A stretch of DNA of 64,000 bases from CALFML01 sp044222245 (GTDB taxonomy: Bacteria > Myxococcota_A > Polyangia > Palsa-1104 > JAEUJZ01), in contig JBGANQ010000006.1 of assembly GCA_044222245.1 (NCBI GenBank), positions 1 through 64,000 of the forward strand, read 5' to 3'. A program made the translations under genes and the position numbers. The notes beneath the pieces are model-generated. The model ran no database searches, had not been told where the DNA came from, and saw only the letters and a list, made by a program, of their open reading frames with translations. Shown piece by piece: positions 1-7,682 of the stretch. How positions within the stretch are numbered: position 1 is the stretch's first letter; every line of letters begins with the position of its first letter.

Positions 1-149
1 GCTGCCGGCACCGATTCGCTCCTGGGCGCTACTCTGGGCCGGTCTGAGGCACGACACCTCGACCTCTGCAATCAGCCCCGGCGGTCCGCCCAAAGCGCTG
101 TCTCCGCACCAACTGCTGCGTACTCGCGGCTTCGTTCAACCTGCGCATC

Positions 150-686
150 GTGCAACGATTCCAGCATGTGGTGGGGCTGTCGGCGACGCCGTGGACCGAG
201 GGGTGTCTCAAGGTCTTTGGCAGCGGGGAGAAGGTGTTTCTATCGCTGTCGTCGGCGGTGAGGCAGGGTCTCTTGTGCCCCTTCGAGATTTTGCCGTGGA
301 CCGAGCCGACCGGGCCGCTGGGCCTAGTGTACTGCGACAGCAATGCCGAGGCCGGGCAGGGCTCTGGTTCTCTACCCGGCTCGACCTGGATCGGCATCAA
401 CAGCGGCTCGGTGACTCAGCGCGTACGTGACTGGCTCCGCGGCGTCTATCGCGTGCTCTTTGCAAACCGCATGCTGACCGAGGGCTTTGACTGCCCGCGA
501 CTCGATCGCGTGTGGCTGGACAAGAGCACGGACTCGCTGTTGCTGCTGGTGCAGTGCGCCGGCCGGGCGCTCCGAGCCCAGCCGGGCAAGCGAGCTGCCA
601 TCTATTGCGGCCAAGCGGAGACCGCCGAGCTGCTCCGCGCCGCCTTGCAGCGATGCGATCGCCCCCCGTTGTCTCGCATCGGTTAG
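150..686 (+). CDS. C-terminal half of an SF2 helicase, copy A
   Basis: The 178-residue product matches the second half of a superfamily 2 DNA helicase. It starts just before motif III (GLSATPW, near residue 9), then shows a motif V-like ANRMLTEGFDCPRLD (about residue 104) and a motif VI QCAGRALR (about residue 135). The first RecA domain, with Walker A and DEAH box, is absent, and no helicase-like frame lies upstream. The start shown is a GTG with no clear ribosome site. A copy of identical length and roughly 80% amino-acid identity lies at 8266-8802, and homology between the two begins only about 15 bases before this GTG. It may be a truncated remnant, or a retained stand-alone domain, since both copies keep an open frame. 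It would be expected to lack ATPase activity by itself. Confidence 0.6.
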   Translation: MQRFQHVVGLSATPWTEGCLKVFGSGEKVFLSLSSAVRQGLLCPFEILPWTEPTGPLGLVYCDSNAEAGQGSGSLPGSTWIGINSGSVTQRVRDWLRGVYRVLFANRMLTEGFDCPRLDRVWLDKSTDSLLLLVQCAGRALRAQPGKRAAIYCGQAETAELLRAALQRCDRPPLSRIG

Positions 687-761
687 AACCCTCTACGTTG
701 CGCACCTCGGCGGGCGCTCCGGCTTGCACACTGCCCAGCGGCATGGCAGGGTGCTTTTCCC

Positions 762-1649
762 ATGTCCAAGCCGATCCCCACACAGGGAGCTGCCGAGCCC
801 TCTACCGTTGAGCACGACGCGCCCGACCTCCTTCGCACTTACACCGCCTGGCACCACTTCCTCGCGCGCGTCTTGGAAAAAACCCGCGCCCCCGGCTTCG
901 ATGTCCAGTGCTTCGTCCGCCTGGGCACCCTGCCGCTGGAGGCCGATATCATCATCCTTCACCTGGACGACCAGGCCGACACCCGCGAGTTCGCCAAGCA
1001 CTTCGGCTTTCTTATGCCGTCTCTGCGCAAGTATCTGATCCTCGAGTACAAGTCCCCCCAGGATCGCCTGACCTGGGCCGACTTTGACACAGTCCGAGCC
1101 TACGCGCTTTTGTGCAAGCGCAAGTATGACGTGGTCCACGATCACGAGGTCGCCGTTGCCATGCTGTACTCACGCACCGAGGCGGACTTTTTCTCCCGCT
1201 GCGCCCACAACGGCTTCCCCTTCGCCGAGCTGCAGCCGGGTGTACGCCACTGCGGCAGCCAGGCGATGGGCCTTTACGCCGCCGACCTGGTCGCGCTGGG
1301 CGAGCAGCAGCCCGCTCACCCCATCAACCTGCTGTCGGCCCGTCGCCGGGAGTTCAAGGCCAGCGCCGGAGAAATGGGACTAGGTCCATTCTCTGTGCTA
1401 TATGAGGAGGTGTTTTTACGGGAGTTAAAAAAAATGAGCCAAATGCATGTACCCGGCTACGAAGAGCTGCTCGACGACGCCCAGCGGACGCTGAAGCTGG
1501 TCTTGGCGGCCAGCACCGTGGAACAGCGGCTCGACGGGATCAGCCCCAGGGACCGTCTCCGCGGCCTCAGCCCTGACGAGGTCTTGCGGAACCTAAGCCC
1601 CGAGGAGAAAGCCCGGCTGCGGGAGCTGCTCAAGCAGGAAAGCCTTTAG
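762..1649 (+). CDS. PD-(D/E)XK nuclease-like protein of element cargo
   Basis: The protein is 295 residues. Around residues 65-105 an acidic residue in a hydrophobic strand (EADIIILHL) is followed by a strand ending in LEYKSPQD, which fits the D...ExK core of PD-(D/E)XK nucleases, as in Rpn/transposase-associated families. The C-terminus has two or three short LSPDE/LSPEE-type helical repeats rich in Arg and Leu, a tail also seen in proteins of that type. It follows the half-helicase by 75 bases on the same strand and precedes the terminal repeat of the element. The equivalent position in the next element holds an unrelated Uma2 nuclease. The nuclease assignment rests on motif pattern only and is moderately uncertain. 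Confidence 0.55.
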   Translation: MSKPIPTQGAAEPSTVEHDAPDLLRTYTAWHHFLARVLEKTRAPGFDVQCFVRLGTLPLEADIIILHLDDQADTREFAKHFGFLMPSLRKYLILEYKSPQDRLTWADFDTVRAYALLCKRKYDVVHDHEVAVAMLYSRTEADFFSRCAHNGFPFAELQPGVRHCGSQAMGLYAADLVALGEQQPAHPINLLSARRREFKASAGEMGLGPFSVLYEEVFLRELKKMSQMHVPGYEELLDDAQRTLKLVLAASTVEQRLDGISPRDRLRGLSPDEVLRNLSPEEKARLRELLKQESL

Positions 1650-1920
1650 TCGTCCACCGGCGCGCTGCCTCGGCACCTGCAAAGCGCGCCCCTTCCCCAC
1701 GCACCGCTTGGCGGCCTCTCCGCGATCAGCGCTCAGTCTAGAAGTTGAATTAGTTACCGCAGCGGGCGGCGGCGTGCCGCCGTCCTCCGGCTTGTATAAC
1801 CCTGCCTAGGGCTTTACCTCGGCAGAAGCTCGCCCTGAAGCGGGCTCGGTTTATAGCAGCCACCAGGCCAAGAGAACTGAACTTTTTATCAGTCCGATTC
1901 AAAGCCTGATTCGACCCCCT

Positions 1921-2260
1921 ATTCGAAGCCGATTCGATTCACCGACGGGAGACCGCCAAATCAGCTATTCGTCAGGCAAATATCTAACCAAATTGGCCCG
2001 GCCTTTCCACCGCAGCCCGAAAACCTCAAAAAACCGCATCCCGAGATGATGGGAGATGATGCGAGAGGATAAATTTTTTCATCATCTCGCCCATTCAGCG
2101 ACGATAAATGCTCTGCCCGAGACGATGAGACGATGAGGTGAAGCCCCGCGCGCGCACGCGAGCCCTGCCGCCACCTTACCGAACTCTACAATCCGAATAT
2201 AGCGAGCTCTACCAGACTGAAAATCCGCGTGTCGCTGGTTCGATTCCGGCCCCGAGCACA
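1921..2260. repeat. Element right-end repeat, copy 1 (with tRNA 3'-end)
   Basis: About 340 bp is nearly identical to 9500-9838, starting at ATTCGAAGCCGATTCG and ending at the tRNA-like 3' end. It contains GATGATG (2045, 2055), its inverse CATCATC (2080) and two GACGATG copies (2121, 2129), then two imperfect copies of GAGCTCTAC or GAACTCTAC (about 2180-2212). The repeat is therefore the end sequence of the element family and probably part of the recombination site. Confidence 0.85.
2215..2260 (+). other. tRNA 3'-end fragment, attachment site att1 (tRNA-Phe-like)
   Basis: The sequence reads as the 3' half of a tRNA: anticodon loop CTGAAAA (GAA anticodon, as in tRNA-Phe), a GTGTC variable loop, a paired T arm GCTGG-TTCGATT-CCGGC, then CCCGAGC and a partial CCA. 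No matching 5' half (D arm or acceptor strand) precedes it, and the anticodon stem has mismatches, so it is not an intact gene. It faces the integrase gene, the usual arrangement for tyrosine-recombinase elements that insert in tRNA 3' ends. Confidence 0.75.
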
Positions 2261-2433
2261 CCCCCGTCACCGACGGGAAATGGGCTTGCCGCTGCAGATG
2301 ATGCCGGCAGGCCCTTCGTGCTTTTTGGGGCCAGAAGGGTCTTTTAGAGCCTTTTGGGGTCTTTTGGGGACAAGACTGCGGGCGCTGTAGGCCGGGGTAG
2401 CGAACTCGTGTTTTGCGGTGCGGCCCAGCGGTT

Positions 2434-2510
2434 CATCGTCAATCGTCATGCGATAGGGGTTTTCCGTCGCTGACGATGCCGTGACGATGGCAAAACGATG
2501 CGTGACGATG
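2434..2510. repeat. GACGATG repeats beside att1, candidate integrase arm sites
   Basis: Within 77 bp there are three exact GACGATG copies (2472, 2483, 2504), one AACGATG (2494) and two inverted copies (2434, 2442). Matching motifs lie on the other side of the attachment site (2121, 2129, with GATGATG at 2045 and 2055). Short direct repeats flanking a core are typical of arm-type integrase or excisionase binding sites; an origin function is the alternative. Confidence 0.5.
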
Positions 2511-2566
2511 GCGCTCGATCGCGCCTGATCATCACGGCTTTTGCGGGGCTTGAGCGGAGGGACAGC

Positions 2567-2600
2567 GAAAAGGACACGCGGATATTCCTGCCGCGTGTCT
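2567..2600 (-). terminator. Intrinsic terminator after int
   Basis: On the minus strand a perfect 9-bp stem (GACACGCGG/CCGCGTGTC, plus-strand 2573-2581 and 2591-2599, 9-base loop) is followed by a short T run. It lies 19 bases past the int stop codon. Confidence 0.65.
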
Positions 2601-2618
2601 TTGGGGGGGGTGGGGTGA

Positions 2619-3569
2619 TCAGCTGTGGGTTTTTACGGACGGCAAGCGGTTGACCGCGCCTTCCAGGGTCTTGGCGTCCAGCCGGCCGTAGACCAGCTCG
2701 ACCATGCGGCTGGAGGAATGGCCGAGCAGCTGCGCCACCACGAAGCTATCGACCTGCGCCTGCTTCAGCCAGGACGCGAAGGTGCGGCGGAGGTCGTTGG
2801 GGCTCACGCGCGCCAGGCCGAGCTGCTCGCATGCCTTGGCCAGGTCGCGGCGGACGTTGCGCCAGGCGGGGGTCAGCGGGGTTTCGCTCGCGCCGGTCTC
2901 GCGCTCAAGCTCCGTCTGTAGCAGGGGGTGCAGCGGGATGCGGCGGTGACTTCCTTTGGTCTTGGTGCCGGGCACCAGCAGGGCCTTGTTGGCGAAGTCC
3001 ACATGCTCCCAGCGCAGGCCCTCGACCTCGGAGAGCCGGCAGCCGCCGAAGGTCGCCAGCAGCAGCCAGCGCCGCCGCTCGGGGGTGAAGGGGACGAGCA
3101 GGCGCTCGAAGTCCTTCTGCGTCAGCCAGCGCCGCCGCGGGGTGTACGCCGCGCGAAACCGGGGGATCAGGGCGGCGGGGTCGCTGCGCAAGAGCCCGCG
3201 CTGCGCCGCCAGGGACAGCGCCCGCCGCAGTGCCACCAGCTCTTTGCGCACCGTCTCGCGCGCCGCCCCCTCGCGCAGGCGCCGCGAGCAATACTCCTGC
3301 ACGTCATCAAGGCGCAGTTGGCGCACCGAGATCTGCCCGAGCAGCCGCATGACATGGCCGGCGCGCTGCAGGTAACACTCGATGGTCCCGCGGGCATTGT
3401 CCAGGCAGCCCACCTGCACCATGCGGTTCAAGGCGTCGGTCACCGTGTGGCAGCCTTGGGACGGGTTCTCGGGGCGATCGATCGCACCGTCGGAAGGTTG
3501 ATCGGCACCGGGGCCTTTGTCTCGGGGCGCACCGGCAGCTGCAGGGCGTTGCTTCTCGTCTGATCGCAT
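2619..3569 (-). CDS. int: Tyrosine recombinase (integrase) of element 1
   Basis: The 316-residue tyrosine site-specific recombinase presumably catalyses integration and excision at the tRNA 3'-end site. An N-terminal SAM-like core-binding domain occupies about residues 40-140. The catalytic domain shows Arg178 in CRLSEVEG, a likely Lys near 203-205 (GTKTKG), the box NDLRR with Arg261, His284 in LLGHSSSRM and Tyr294 in ELVYG. The first His of the usual HxxR box is Asn258, a substitution tolerated in some families. The ATG at 3569 was chosen because GGAGGA lies 6 bases upstream; longer frames overlap xis further. The gene overlaps the 3' part of xis by about 130 bases in another frame. A second, deleted homologue lies at 9787-10702. 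Confidence 0.9.
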   Translation of the reverse strand: MRSDEKQRPAAAGAPRDKGPGADQPSDGAIDRPENPSQGCHTVTDALNRMVQVGCLDNARGTIECYLQRAGHVMRLLGQISVRQLRLDDVQEYCSRRLREGAARETVRKELVALRRALSLAAQRGLLRSDPAALIPRFRAAYTPRRRWLTQKDFERLLVPFTPERRRWLLLATFGGCRLSEVEGLRWEHVDFANKALLVPGTKTKGSHRRIPLHPLLQTELERETGASETPLTPAWRNVRRDLAKACEQLGLARVSPNDLRRTFASWLKQAQVDSFVVAQLLGHSSSRMVELVYGRLDAKTLEGAVNRLPSVKTHS

Positions 3570-3739
3570 GTTCGATCCTCCAAAAATTCGCGGATTGCGC
3601 GGAACGTCACCCGCAGCAGCCGACCCACGCGCACATGATCCATGCGCTGCATCAGCCGCCGCGCGCTGCGCCGCGAGCACTTCATGAGCCGCGCCACGTC
3701 GGCGGGCTCTAACAGGACGAAATCGTCTCGACTGTCCAT
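3440..3739 (-). CDS. xis: Excisionase-like helix-turn-helix protein
   Basis: The 99-residue protein has an N-terminal winged-helix or MerR-like excisionase motif (LLEPADVARLMKCSRRSARR, then VRVGRLLRVTFRAIREFL) followed by a basic, proline-rich tail. Such proteins bend DNA at attachment sites and direct the integrase toward excision. It sits just upstream of int, with which it overlaps, and its start overlaps the end of the helicase gene (3709) in another frame, so the three are translationally compact. A homologue in the same relation to an integrase is found at 10483-10878. The family call is firm at motif level; the excision role is inferred from position. Confidence 0.75.
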   Translation of the reverse strand: MDSRDDFVLLEPADVARLMKCSRRSARRLMQRMDHVRVGRLLRVTFRAIREFLEDRTCDQTRSNALQLPVRPETKAPVPINLPTVRSIAPRTRPKAATR

Positions 3740-5334
3740 GGGATTCCTGCGTTTGACTTGGCCAGCGCCTTGAATCGCTGGCCGTTGACCACGCGGCCTT
3801 TGTGCCCGCGCAGCAGATAGCCGAGATCCCGCTCGGTGGGCAGGCTGCCGTGCCGAATCCGCATCAGCTCCGCCAGTGCGGAGCGCAGCCGGTCCCAGCG
3901 CAGCACATGCCGCGAGCTCACCGAGCGATACTGGTTGTCCTCGTCGAGCCACGCCACCGCCTGACGCGCCGTGCAGGCGGTTACGCCGTTGTCCTTGCAC
4001 AGCTCCAGCCAGCCCGAGAGCAGATCATCCAGCGCCGTGGCCGTCGTATCGGCCGACTCGGTCAGGGCTTCATGGGCCGCGTAGGGATCTTCGAGCCCGA
4101 CCCAGTGCACGCACTGGCGAACCAGCCGCGACCAGGCTTCAAACGAGCCCCAGGTTTTCAGGGCGATCTGGTCCGCCCTCCCCTGCTTCACGTACATGCT
4201 CAAAATGGTCAGCGCCGCCGCTGCCAGCCGCCCTCGGTTCGCCCGCACCCACTCCAGCAAGTCGGGGTGCCGGAACGCCTGGCGCCGCTCGGGATTCTCC
4301 TCTAAGGATTCAAATCGGATATGCAGCGTCCGGCGGGCGGTGTCCACGCCCGAGGCGAATCGCACATTGTTGCCCGTTCCCCACCAAACTGTATTGAGGC
4401 GCATGCGCGGCATGGTGTTGGTCGCCAGCACGCGCCCTTTCCATTCCTCGCCGGTGAGCGCCGCATCGAATACGCCCGAGCCAAAAGGTCGGTTGATGTT
4501 GTCGATGAGAACCAAGGGATCGCCGGCCAGCGCAATGGAGGTGATGCGCTTCTCTTCCTCTTCCTCCTTGACCGCCTGCGAGGTCCGCGCCGCAGTGCGA
4601 CCCGTGGCGATGACGGCGGCGGCGTCCACCAGCATCGACTTGCCCGAGCCGCGCACGTTCCCATCGACGAGAAAAAACGGCGTCATCCCGCGGTAAGCGT
4701 GCCGCGCGAATCCCGTCAGCAGCCCGGCGAGCCAGGCCGCCCGGTGAACAGGCTGCGCGAAGGGAAAGTCACAGACCACTTCGAGCAGCGCATCGCGGGC
4801 CTGCACAACCTGCTCCCACGTCGGATCTTCAGGCACTGGCGGAAAATCGATCGCCGGCTCATAGAGTAGCCCGGTCGCCTCGTCGTAGCCGGGGACCTGC
4901 AGGACCGAGCCGTCGGGCCGGAGCACGGGACACTCAACCACCCCGCGCAGCGGTCGCAGGGTCGGCCAGGTGCCGCGCGCCGAGACGCAGTTGACGACCC
5001 AGGACGGCGGCGGAACCTTGATTTTCACAAAGGCCCCATCGCGCAGCTTCTTGGCGTAGAACTGCGCCGCCTCGGTCAGCTCCTCGGACAGAGACGGCAG
5101 CGGCAGCATGTCGATCCGCGGCGCGAGCTGCTCGCGCAGCACCCCCTTGGCGAGCTGCCCTTCATCGCGGACCACACGCACCAGCGAGCCCTCGCGCTGA
5201 AACACGTTAGGCCGACTGCCGAGCGCGGCGATTGCCTTGTCGGTGACAGTCTTCCGCCGAAGGGTGATCATGATCCGCTTTCGTCCCGTCGGCGGGATGG
5301 AATCCGGCGTTTCTTCTTCTGCGAGCCCGCTCAT
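3709..5334 (-). CDS. AAA+ replicative helicase/ATPase of element 1
   Basis: The 541-residue protein has a central P-loop ATPase: Walker A GNVRGSGKS (225-233) and Walker B LVLIDN (274-279), followed by a region with an Arg pair (TARRTLHIRFE) that could be an arginine finger. The architecture fits phage- and plasmid-type helicases that act with a prim-pol; the N-terminal 200 residues match no domain I can name. It begins with an ATGA overlap on the prim-pol gene (start 5334, upstream stop 5331), which implies co-translation and a joint role in replicating the excised element. The replicative function is inferred from the pairing rather than from a diagnostic family motif. Confidence 0.75.
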   Translation of the reverse strand: MSGLAEEETPDSIPPTGRKRIMITLRRKTVTDKAIAALGSRPNVFQREGSLVRVVRDEGQLAKGVLREQLAPRIDMLPLPSLSEELTEAAQFYAKKLRDGAFVKIKVPPPSWVVNCVSARGTWPTLRPLRGVVECPVLRPDGSVLQVPGYDEATGLLYEPAIDFPPVPEDPTWEQVVQARDALLEVVCDFPFAQPVHRAAWLAGLLTGFARHAYRGMTPFFLVDGNVRGSGKSMLVDAAAVIATGRTAARTSQAVKEEEEEKRITSIALAGDPLVLIDNINRPFGSGVFDAALTGEEWKGRVLATNTMPRMRLNTVWWGTGNNVRFASGVDTARRTLHIRFESLEENPERRQAFRHPDLLEWVRANRGRLAAAALTILSMYVKQGRADQIALKTWGSFEAWSRLVRQCVHWVGLEDPYAAHEALTESADTTATALDDLLSGWLELCKDNGVTACTARQAVAWLDEDNQYRSVSSRHVLRWDRLRSALAELMRIRHGSLPTERDLGYLLRGHKGRVVNGQRFKALAKSNAGIPWTVETISSC

Positions 5335-6221
5335 GAACTGCGGCTCCTTCGCACAAGCCCAGCGGTCGCCGGCCGCGGGGTCGCATCAGCGGCCGGCGTC
5401 AACAGGCTGCCCAGCGGGACCCGCAGGGCGCGCGCGGCATAAAGGACTTTGTGCCGCAGCTCGGCTTCGCTCCACGGCGGCTCGCAGCGGGGGTTGTAGT
5501 GCTCGGCGAGCAGGCGATATGCCGTCTCTTCATCGACGGCGAGGCCGCGCACGAGCGCCACGGCGGCGTTGAAGGTCTGCAGGCTTCCGCCCTGCCCTGC
5601 TATGGCCGGCGGCACCTTCTGCAGGTACGCGGCGGCTCTCTTGGCGGCTTGCTGCGCCGCCTCGGGGGGCTGCCATGCGGGAAGTCGAGGAACGGGCGCT
5701 ACTGGTGGAGGCGGAAACCAGTCCCGCTCAAAGTGGGGCATCGCGCGCACCCGCTCGGCCGTCCAGGGCTCGATGGCCTCATAGACAAATCCCGTCGGGT
5801 GAATCGACGGCGGCGCCACAATGTTCCCTTCGTCGGCGCGAATGTCCAGCGCGATGCCGTCTACGCGCACGCGGTTGCCGATCCGCTCGCCGCCTTCGGG
5901 CCTCCTATAGTACCAGTGCTCGCCTTTGCGCGAACGCGCACGGACCGGCGAGAGCGGCAGCTTCGCCCGCGCCCAGCTCAGCGCTTCCTCTGTATCCAGG
6001 TCGAGCACGACCACCGGATTCCGGCAGCCCTGCACGCGCCCCGTATGCAGGCCGACATTGTAGCCGCGCCTGTAGGTCGCCAGTAGCTGCATGGGATTGG
6101 CACAGCTCGCGCGCTGGTAGCCGTATGACACCGGCTCTTTCCCGTGGGGGCGAAGCCAGTGCACGGCGAGCCCGAGCCGGCAGTACAAGAGCGCGGCCAT
6201 CACGATCGGGTTACTGCTCAT
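5331..6221 (-). CDS. Bifunctional primase/polymerase (prim-pol domain) protein
   Basis: The 296-residue protein has an N-terminal AEP-type prim-pol domain: YCRLGLAVHWLRPHGKEP near the N-terminus, the metal-binding pair DLD at about 74-76, His102 in GEHWYY, then DIRADEGNIVAPPSIH at roughly 125-140, matching the usual order of catalytic elements. The C-terminal 100 residues form a helical region of the type that follows prim-pol in plasmid Rep proteins (TFNAAVALVRGLAV, then ARALRVPLG). It probably primes DNA synthesis for the element. The ATG at 6221 is preferred; a GTG 30 bases upstream is possible. It overlaps the next upstream small gene by 11 bases and the helicase by 4. Confidence 0.85.
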   Translation of the reverse strand: MSSNPIVMAALLYCRLGLAVHWLRPHGKEPVSYGYQRASCANPMQLLATYRRGYNVGLHTGRVQGCRNPVVVLDLDTEEALSWARAKLPLSPVRARSRKGEHWYYRRPEGGERIGNRVRVDGIALDIRADEGNIVAPPSIHPTGFVYEAIEPWTAERVRAMPHFERDWFPPPPVAPVPRLPAWQPPEAAQQAAKRAAAYLQKVPPAIAGQGGSLQTFNAAVALVRGLAVDEETAYRLLAEHYNPRCEPPWSEAELRHKVLYAARALRVPLGSLLTPAADATPRPATAGLVRRSRSS

Positions 6222-6474
6222 GACACATCTTCTTTCCGGCGGCGGCCACAACCACCCACGGCGCGGGCCGCTGCTCCCGCAGTCGCTGTTTAGGACCAGG
6301 CCGCGCGGGGACCGGGAACAGCTGCAGCTGCTCGGGCCGGTGGTGACGCCACCGCGCGCGGCCCAACATCATGAGGAATTGGCGCCTGCTTCCGGTGGCC
6401 GGGTGGATTCTGTTTCGGAGCCCGGGGAACTGCCGCAGCAGTTCCGCCAGTGCGTATGCAGTGACCGCATTCAT
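6211..6474 (-). CDS. Small unknown basic protein in the element operon
   Basis: This is an 87-residue, strongly basic protein without a recognisable domain. The N-terminal 30 residues could form helices (NAVTAYALAELLRQFPGLRN), and the middle is Arg/His/Gln-rich. The frame is supported by its tight coupling: its start overlaps the stop of the upstream gene (ATGA at 6471-6474) and its end overlaps the prim-pol start by 11 bases. It is likely an accessory replication or regulatory protein of the element, but nothing in the sequence shows which. Confidence 0.55.
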   Translation of the reverse strand: MNAVTAYALAELLRQFPGLRNRIHPATGSRRQFLMMLGRARWRHHRPEQLQLFPVPARPGPKQRLREQRPAPWVVVAAAGKKMCHEQ

Positions 6475-6683
6475 CGAAAAGCCCTCCCCGCCGTGGGGGC
6501 GCCCAGCATCAGCGCCAGCTGCAGCGCTGGCGCCGGCTGATTGCTTGCACCCAACGGCCCGGGGGCCGGGTCCGCTTCAACCTGCAGCGGCTCCGCGCCA
6601 TCGGGCTGCGCGCCGAAAGCGCCACTCCCGAGGCTCTCGCACCTCGCGCATAGACAGATACACGTATGACGTAGCTCTCCCAT
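6471..6683 (-). CDS. Small Cys-containing protein in the element operon
   Basis: This 70-residue frame starts at an ATG preceded by a good AGAGGAG site 5 bases upstream. The N-terminus has HTCICLCARC, two or three CxC/CxxC-type cysteine pairs of the kind seen in short zinc ribbons, but no second knuckle follows. The rest is Ala/Pro-rich. Its stop overlaps the next gene start (ATGA), which supports real translation. Function unknown. Two longer frames in this stretch (6471-6902 and 6509-6796) were judged less likely because they lack a ribosome site. Confidence 0.5.
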   Translation of the reverse strand: MGELRHTCICLCARCESLGSGAFGAQPDGAEPLQVEADPAPGPLGASNQPAPALQLALMLGAPTAGRAFR

Positions 6684-6811
6684 GGGGACTCCTCTTGCGG
6701 CAATAGGCCGCTGCTCGTCGCGTTCGTGGAACGCGAGCCACTCAACGACCGCCGCCCCCCGTCGGCGGTCAGGCCGCCTCGGCGGCGGCTCTGCAAAAAA
6801 GCGCGAAGCGG

Positions 6812-7135
6812 TTAAGCCGCTATCGTCTTGCTCGGCACACTTTGCGGCGAGTCCTGCTCGCGCTCCTCCCTGGCCACCTTGCCGACGCCAAAGGCCAGCC
6901 ACTGCCGCCGCACGCGCAGGGCGCGGGCGAGCTGCTCGACCAGCAGCAGCTCGCAGCGCATGCGGCCAAGCTCAATGCGCCGTAGAACTTCCCGGCAGTA
7001 TCCTGACGAGTCCTCCAGCTGCTCTAGACTCAGCTCTCGCCACAGTCGGGCCCACCGCAGCCGCTCCCCGCAGTGCTGCGCCCCAACTTGCTGGGGCTGC
7101 GGTCCGGCCGCGGCGATCTTTCTTCCGCGCCGCAT
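6812..7135 (-). CDS. XRE-family helix-turn-helix protein
   Basis: The 107-residue protein has a single Cro/CI-type helix-turn-helix at about residues 20-85 (RLRWARLWRELSLEQLEDSSGY, then VLRRIELGRMRCELLLVEQLARALRVRRQWLAFG). The closing WLAFG is shared with both double-HTH regulators in the array. The start at 7135 is supported by AAAGGAGG 5 bases upstream. It is the second gene of the leftward operon and so probably a transcriptional modulator, Cro-like relative to the divergent repressor at 7683. Confidence 0.75.
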   Translation of the reverse strand: MRRGRKIAAAGPQPQQVGAQHCGERLRWARLWRELSLEQLEDSSGYCREVLRRIELGRMRCELLLVEQLARALRVRRQWLAFGVGKVAREEREQDSPQSVPSKTIAA

Positions 7136-7161
7136 GGTTCCTCCTTTCCCGGGATTGCGCT

Positions 7162-7512
7162 TCATAGCCGTAGCGCGCGCCGCTTGTCGCCGCGGGCTCT
7201 CTGGGCGCGGTCGTAGAAGTTGGCCAGGCCGATGCTCTCGGCGCGCCGGAACGCCTCGGGCTGAAAGCGTGCGGTGCAGTGCAGCGGCGGCCCGTTTTTC
7301 GGCGTGTAGTTAAACTCCGCCCGCAGCAGCTTGATGAAGCTGTCGAAGGGGGTACACCGCCGAGTCAGCACGCGCGCCAGCCGGTGCTGATTCAAGGTCA
7401 GGCCAACCAGTCTCAGCGGTTCACCGATCCAGCTCGCCTGAGCCCTGCACCGCGGCGTAGCGGATTTTGGCGGCGGCTTGTGGTGGGTAGCAGTGGGTAG
7501 CTGGCTCGTCAT
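7162..7512 (-). CDS. First gene of the element operon, unknown function
   Basis: The 116-residue product has no family I recognise. The N-terminus is Pro/Thr/Lys-rich and likely disordered; residues 35-75 (WIGEPLRLVGLTLNQHRLARVL, in part, then FDSFIKLL) look like a small globular helical domain; the tail is very basic. The ATG at 7512 follows an AGAGGG ribosome site. It is the promoter-proximal gene of the minus-strand operon and ends 27 bases before the XRE gene start. Phage-like elements often place an early regulator here, but this is only position-based. Confidence 0.5.
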   Translation of the reverse strand: MTSQLPTATHHKPPPKSATPRCRAQASWIGEPLRLVGLTLNQHRLARVLTRRCTPFDSFIKLLRAEFNYTPKNGPPLHCTARFQPEAFRRAESIGLANFYDRAQRARGDKRRALRL

Positions 7513-7549
7513 GGGTTGCCCTCTTGATGGCAGATCGAACAGAATATTC

Positions 7550-7624
7550 GTCAACACTTCGCTGCAAGACCGAATGACACGAAATGAATTGTCCAAACAT
7601 CAAAATTTGTCAACACTTCGCTGC
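7550..7624. promoter_or_regulatory. Divergent control region with two operator-like direct repeats
   Basis: The 16-mer GTCAACACTTCGCTGC occurs twice, at 7550-7565 and 7609-7624, 59 bp apart, in the gap between the leftward operon and the rightward double-HTH gene. Read leftward, each repeat contains TTGAC(A/G), a good -35 hexamer, although the -10 elements are poor. Paired repeats overlapping -35 boxes suit repressor binding by the adjacent HTH protein; this is inference. Confidence 0.55.
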
Positions 7625-7682
7625 GGTTTCGTCGGACACAACAGATCACACAGCGATCTGCGCCGACGTTCTAAGAGGCTGC

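Larger units (their letters stand above)
1..2260. mobile_element. Right-hand part of an upstream integrative element (element 0)
   Basis: This segment ends in the same 340-bp sequence plus tRNA 3'-end that closes the next element, and it carries a half-helicase gene and a nuclease-like gene in the same order. It is therefore best read as the distal end of another element of the same family, with its integrase end lying outside the window. Bases 1-149 show no recognisable gene. Bases 1650-1920 contain no supported gene either. The assignment is inference from the shared architecture. Confidence 0.5.

Noticed and set aside
2160..2260. Intact tRNA-Phe gene
   Set aside because: Only the 3' half is present; acceptor and D-arm sequences upstream do not pair and the anticodon stem has mismatches.
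2138..2347. Frames through the tRNA fragments that look like conserved proteins (for example GAGIEPATRGF)
   Set aside because: These are translations of the tRNA tail and its antisense, a known annotation artefact.
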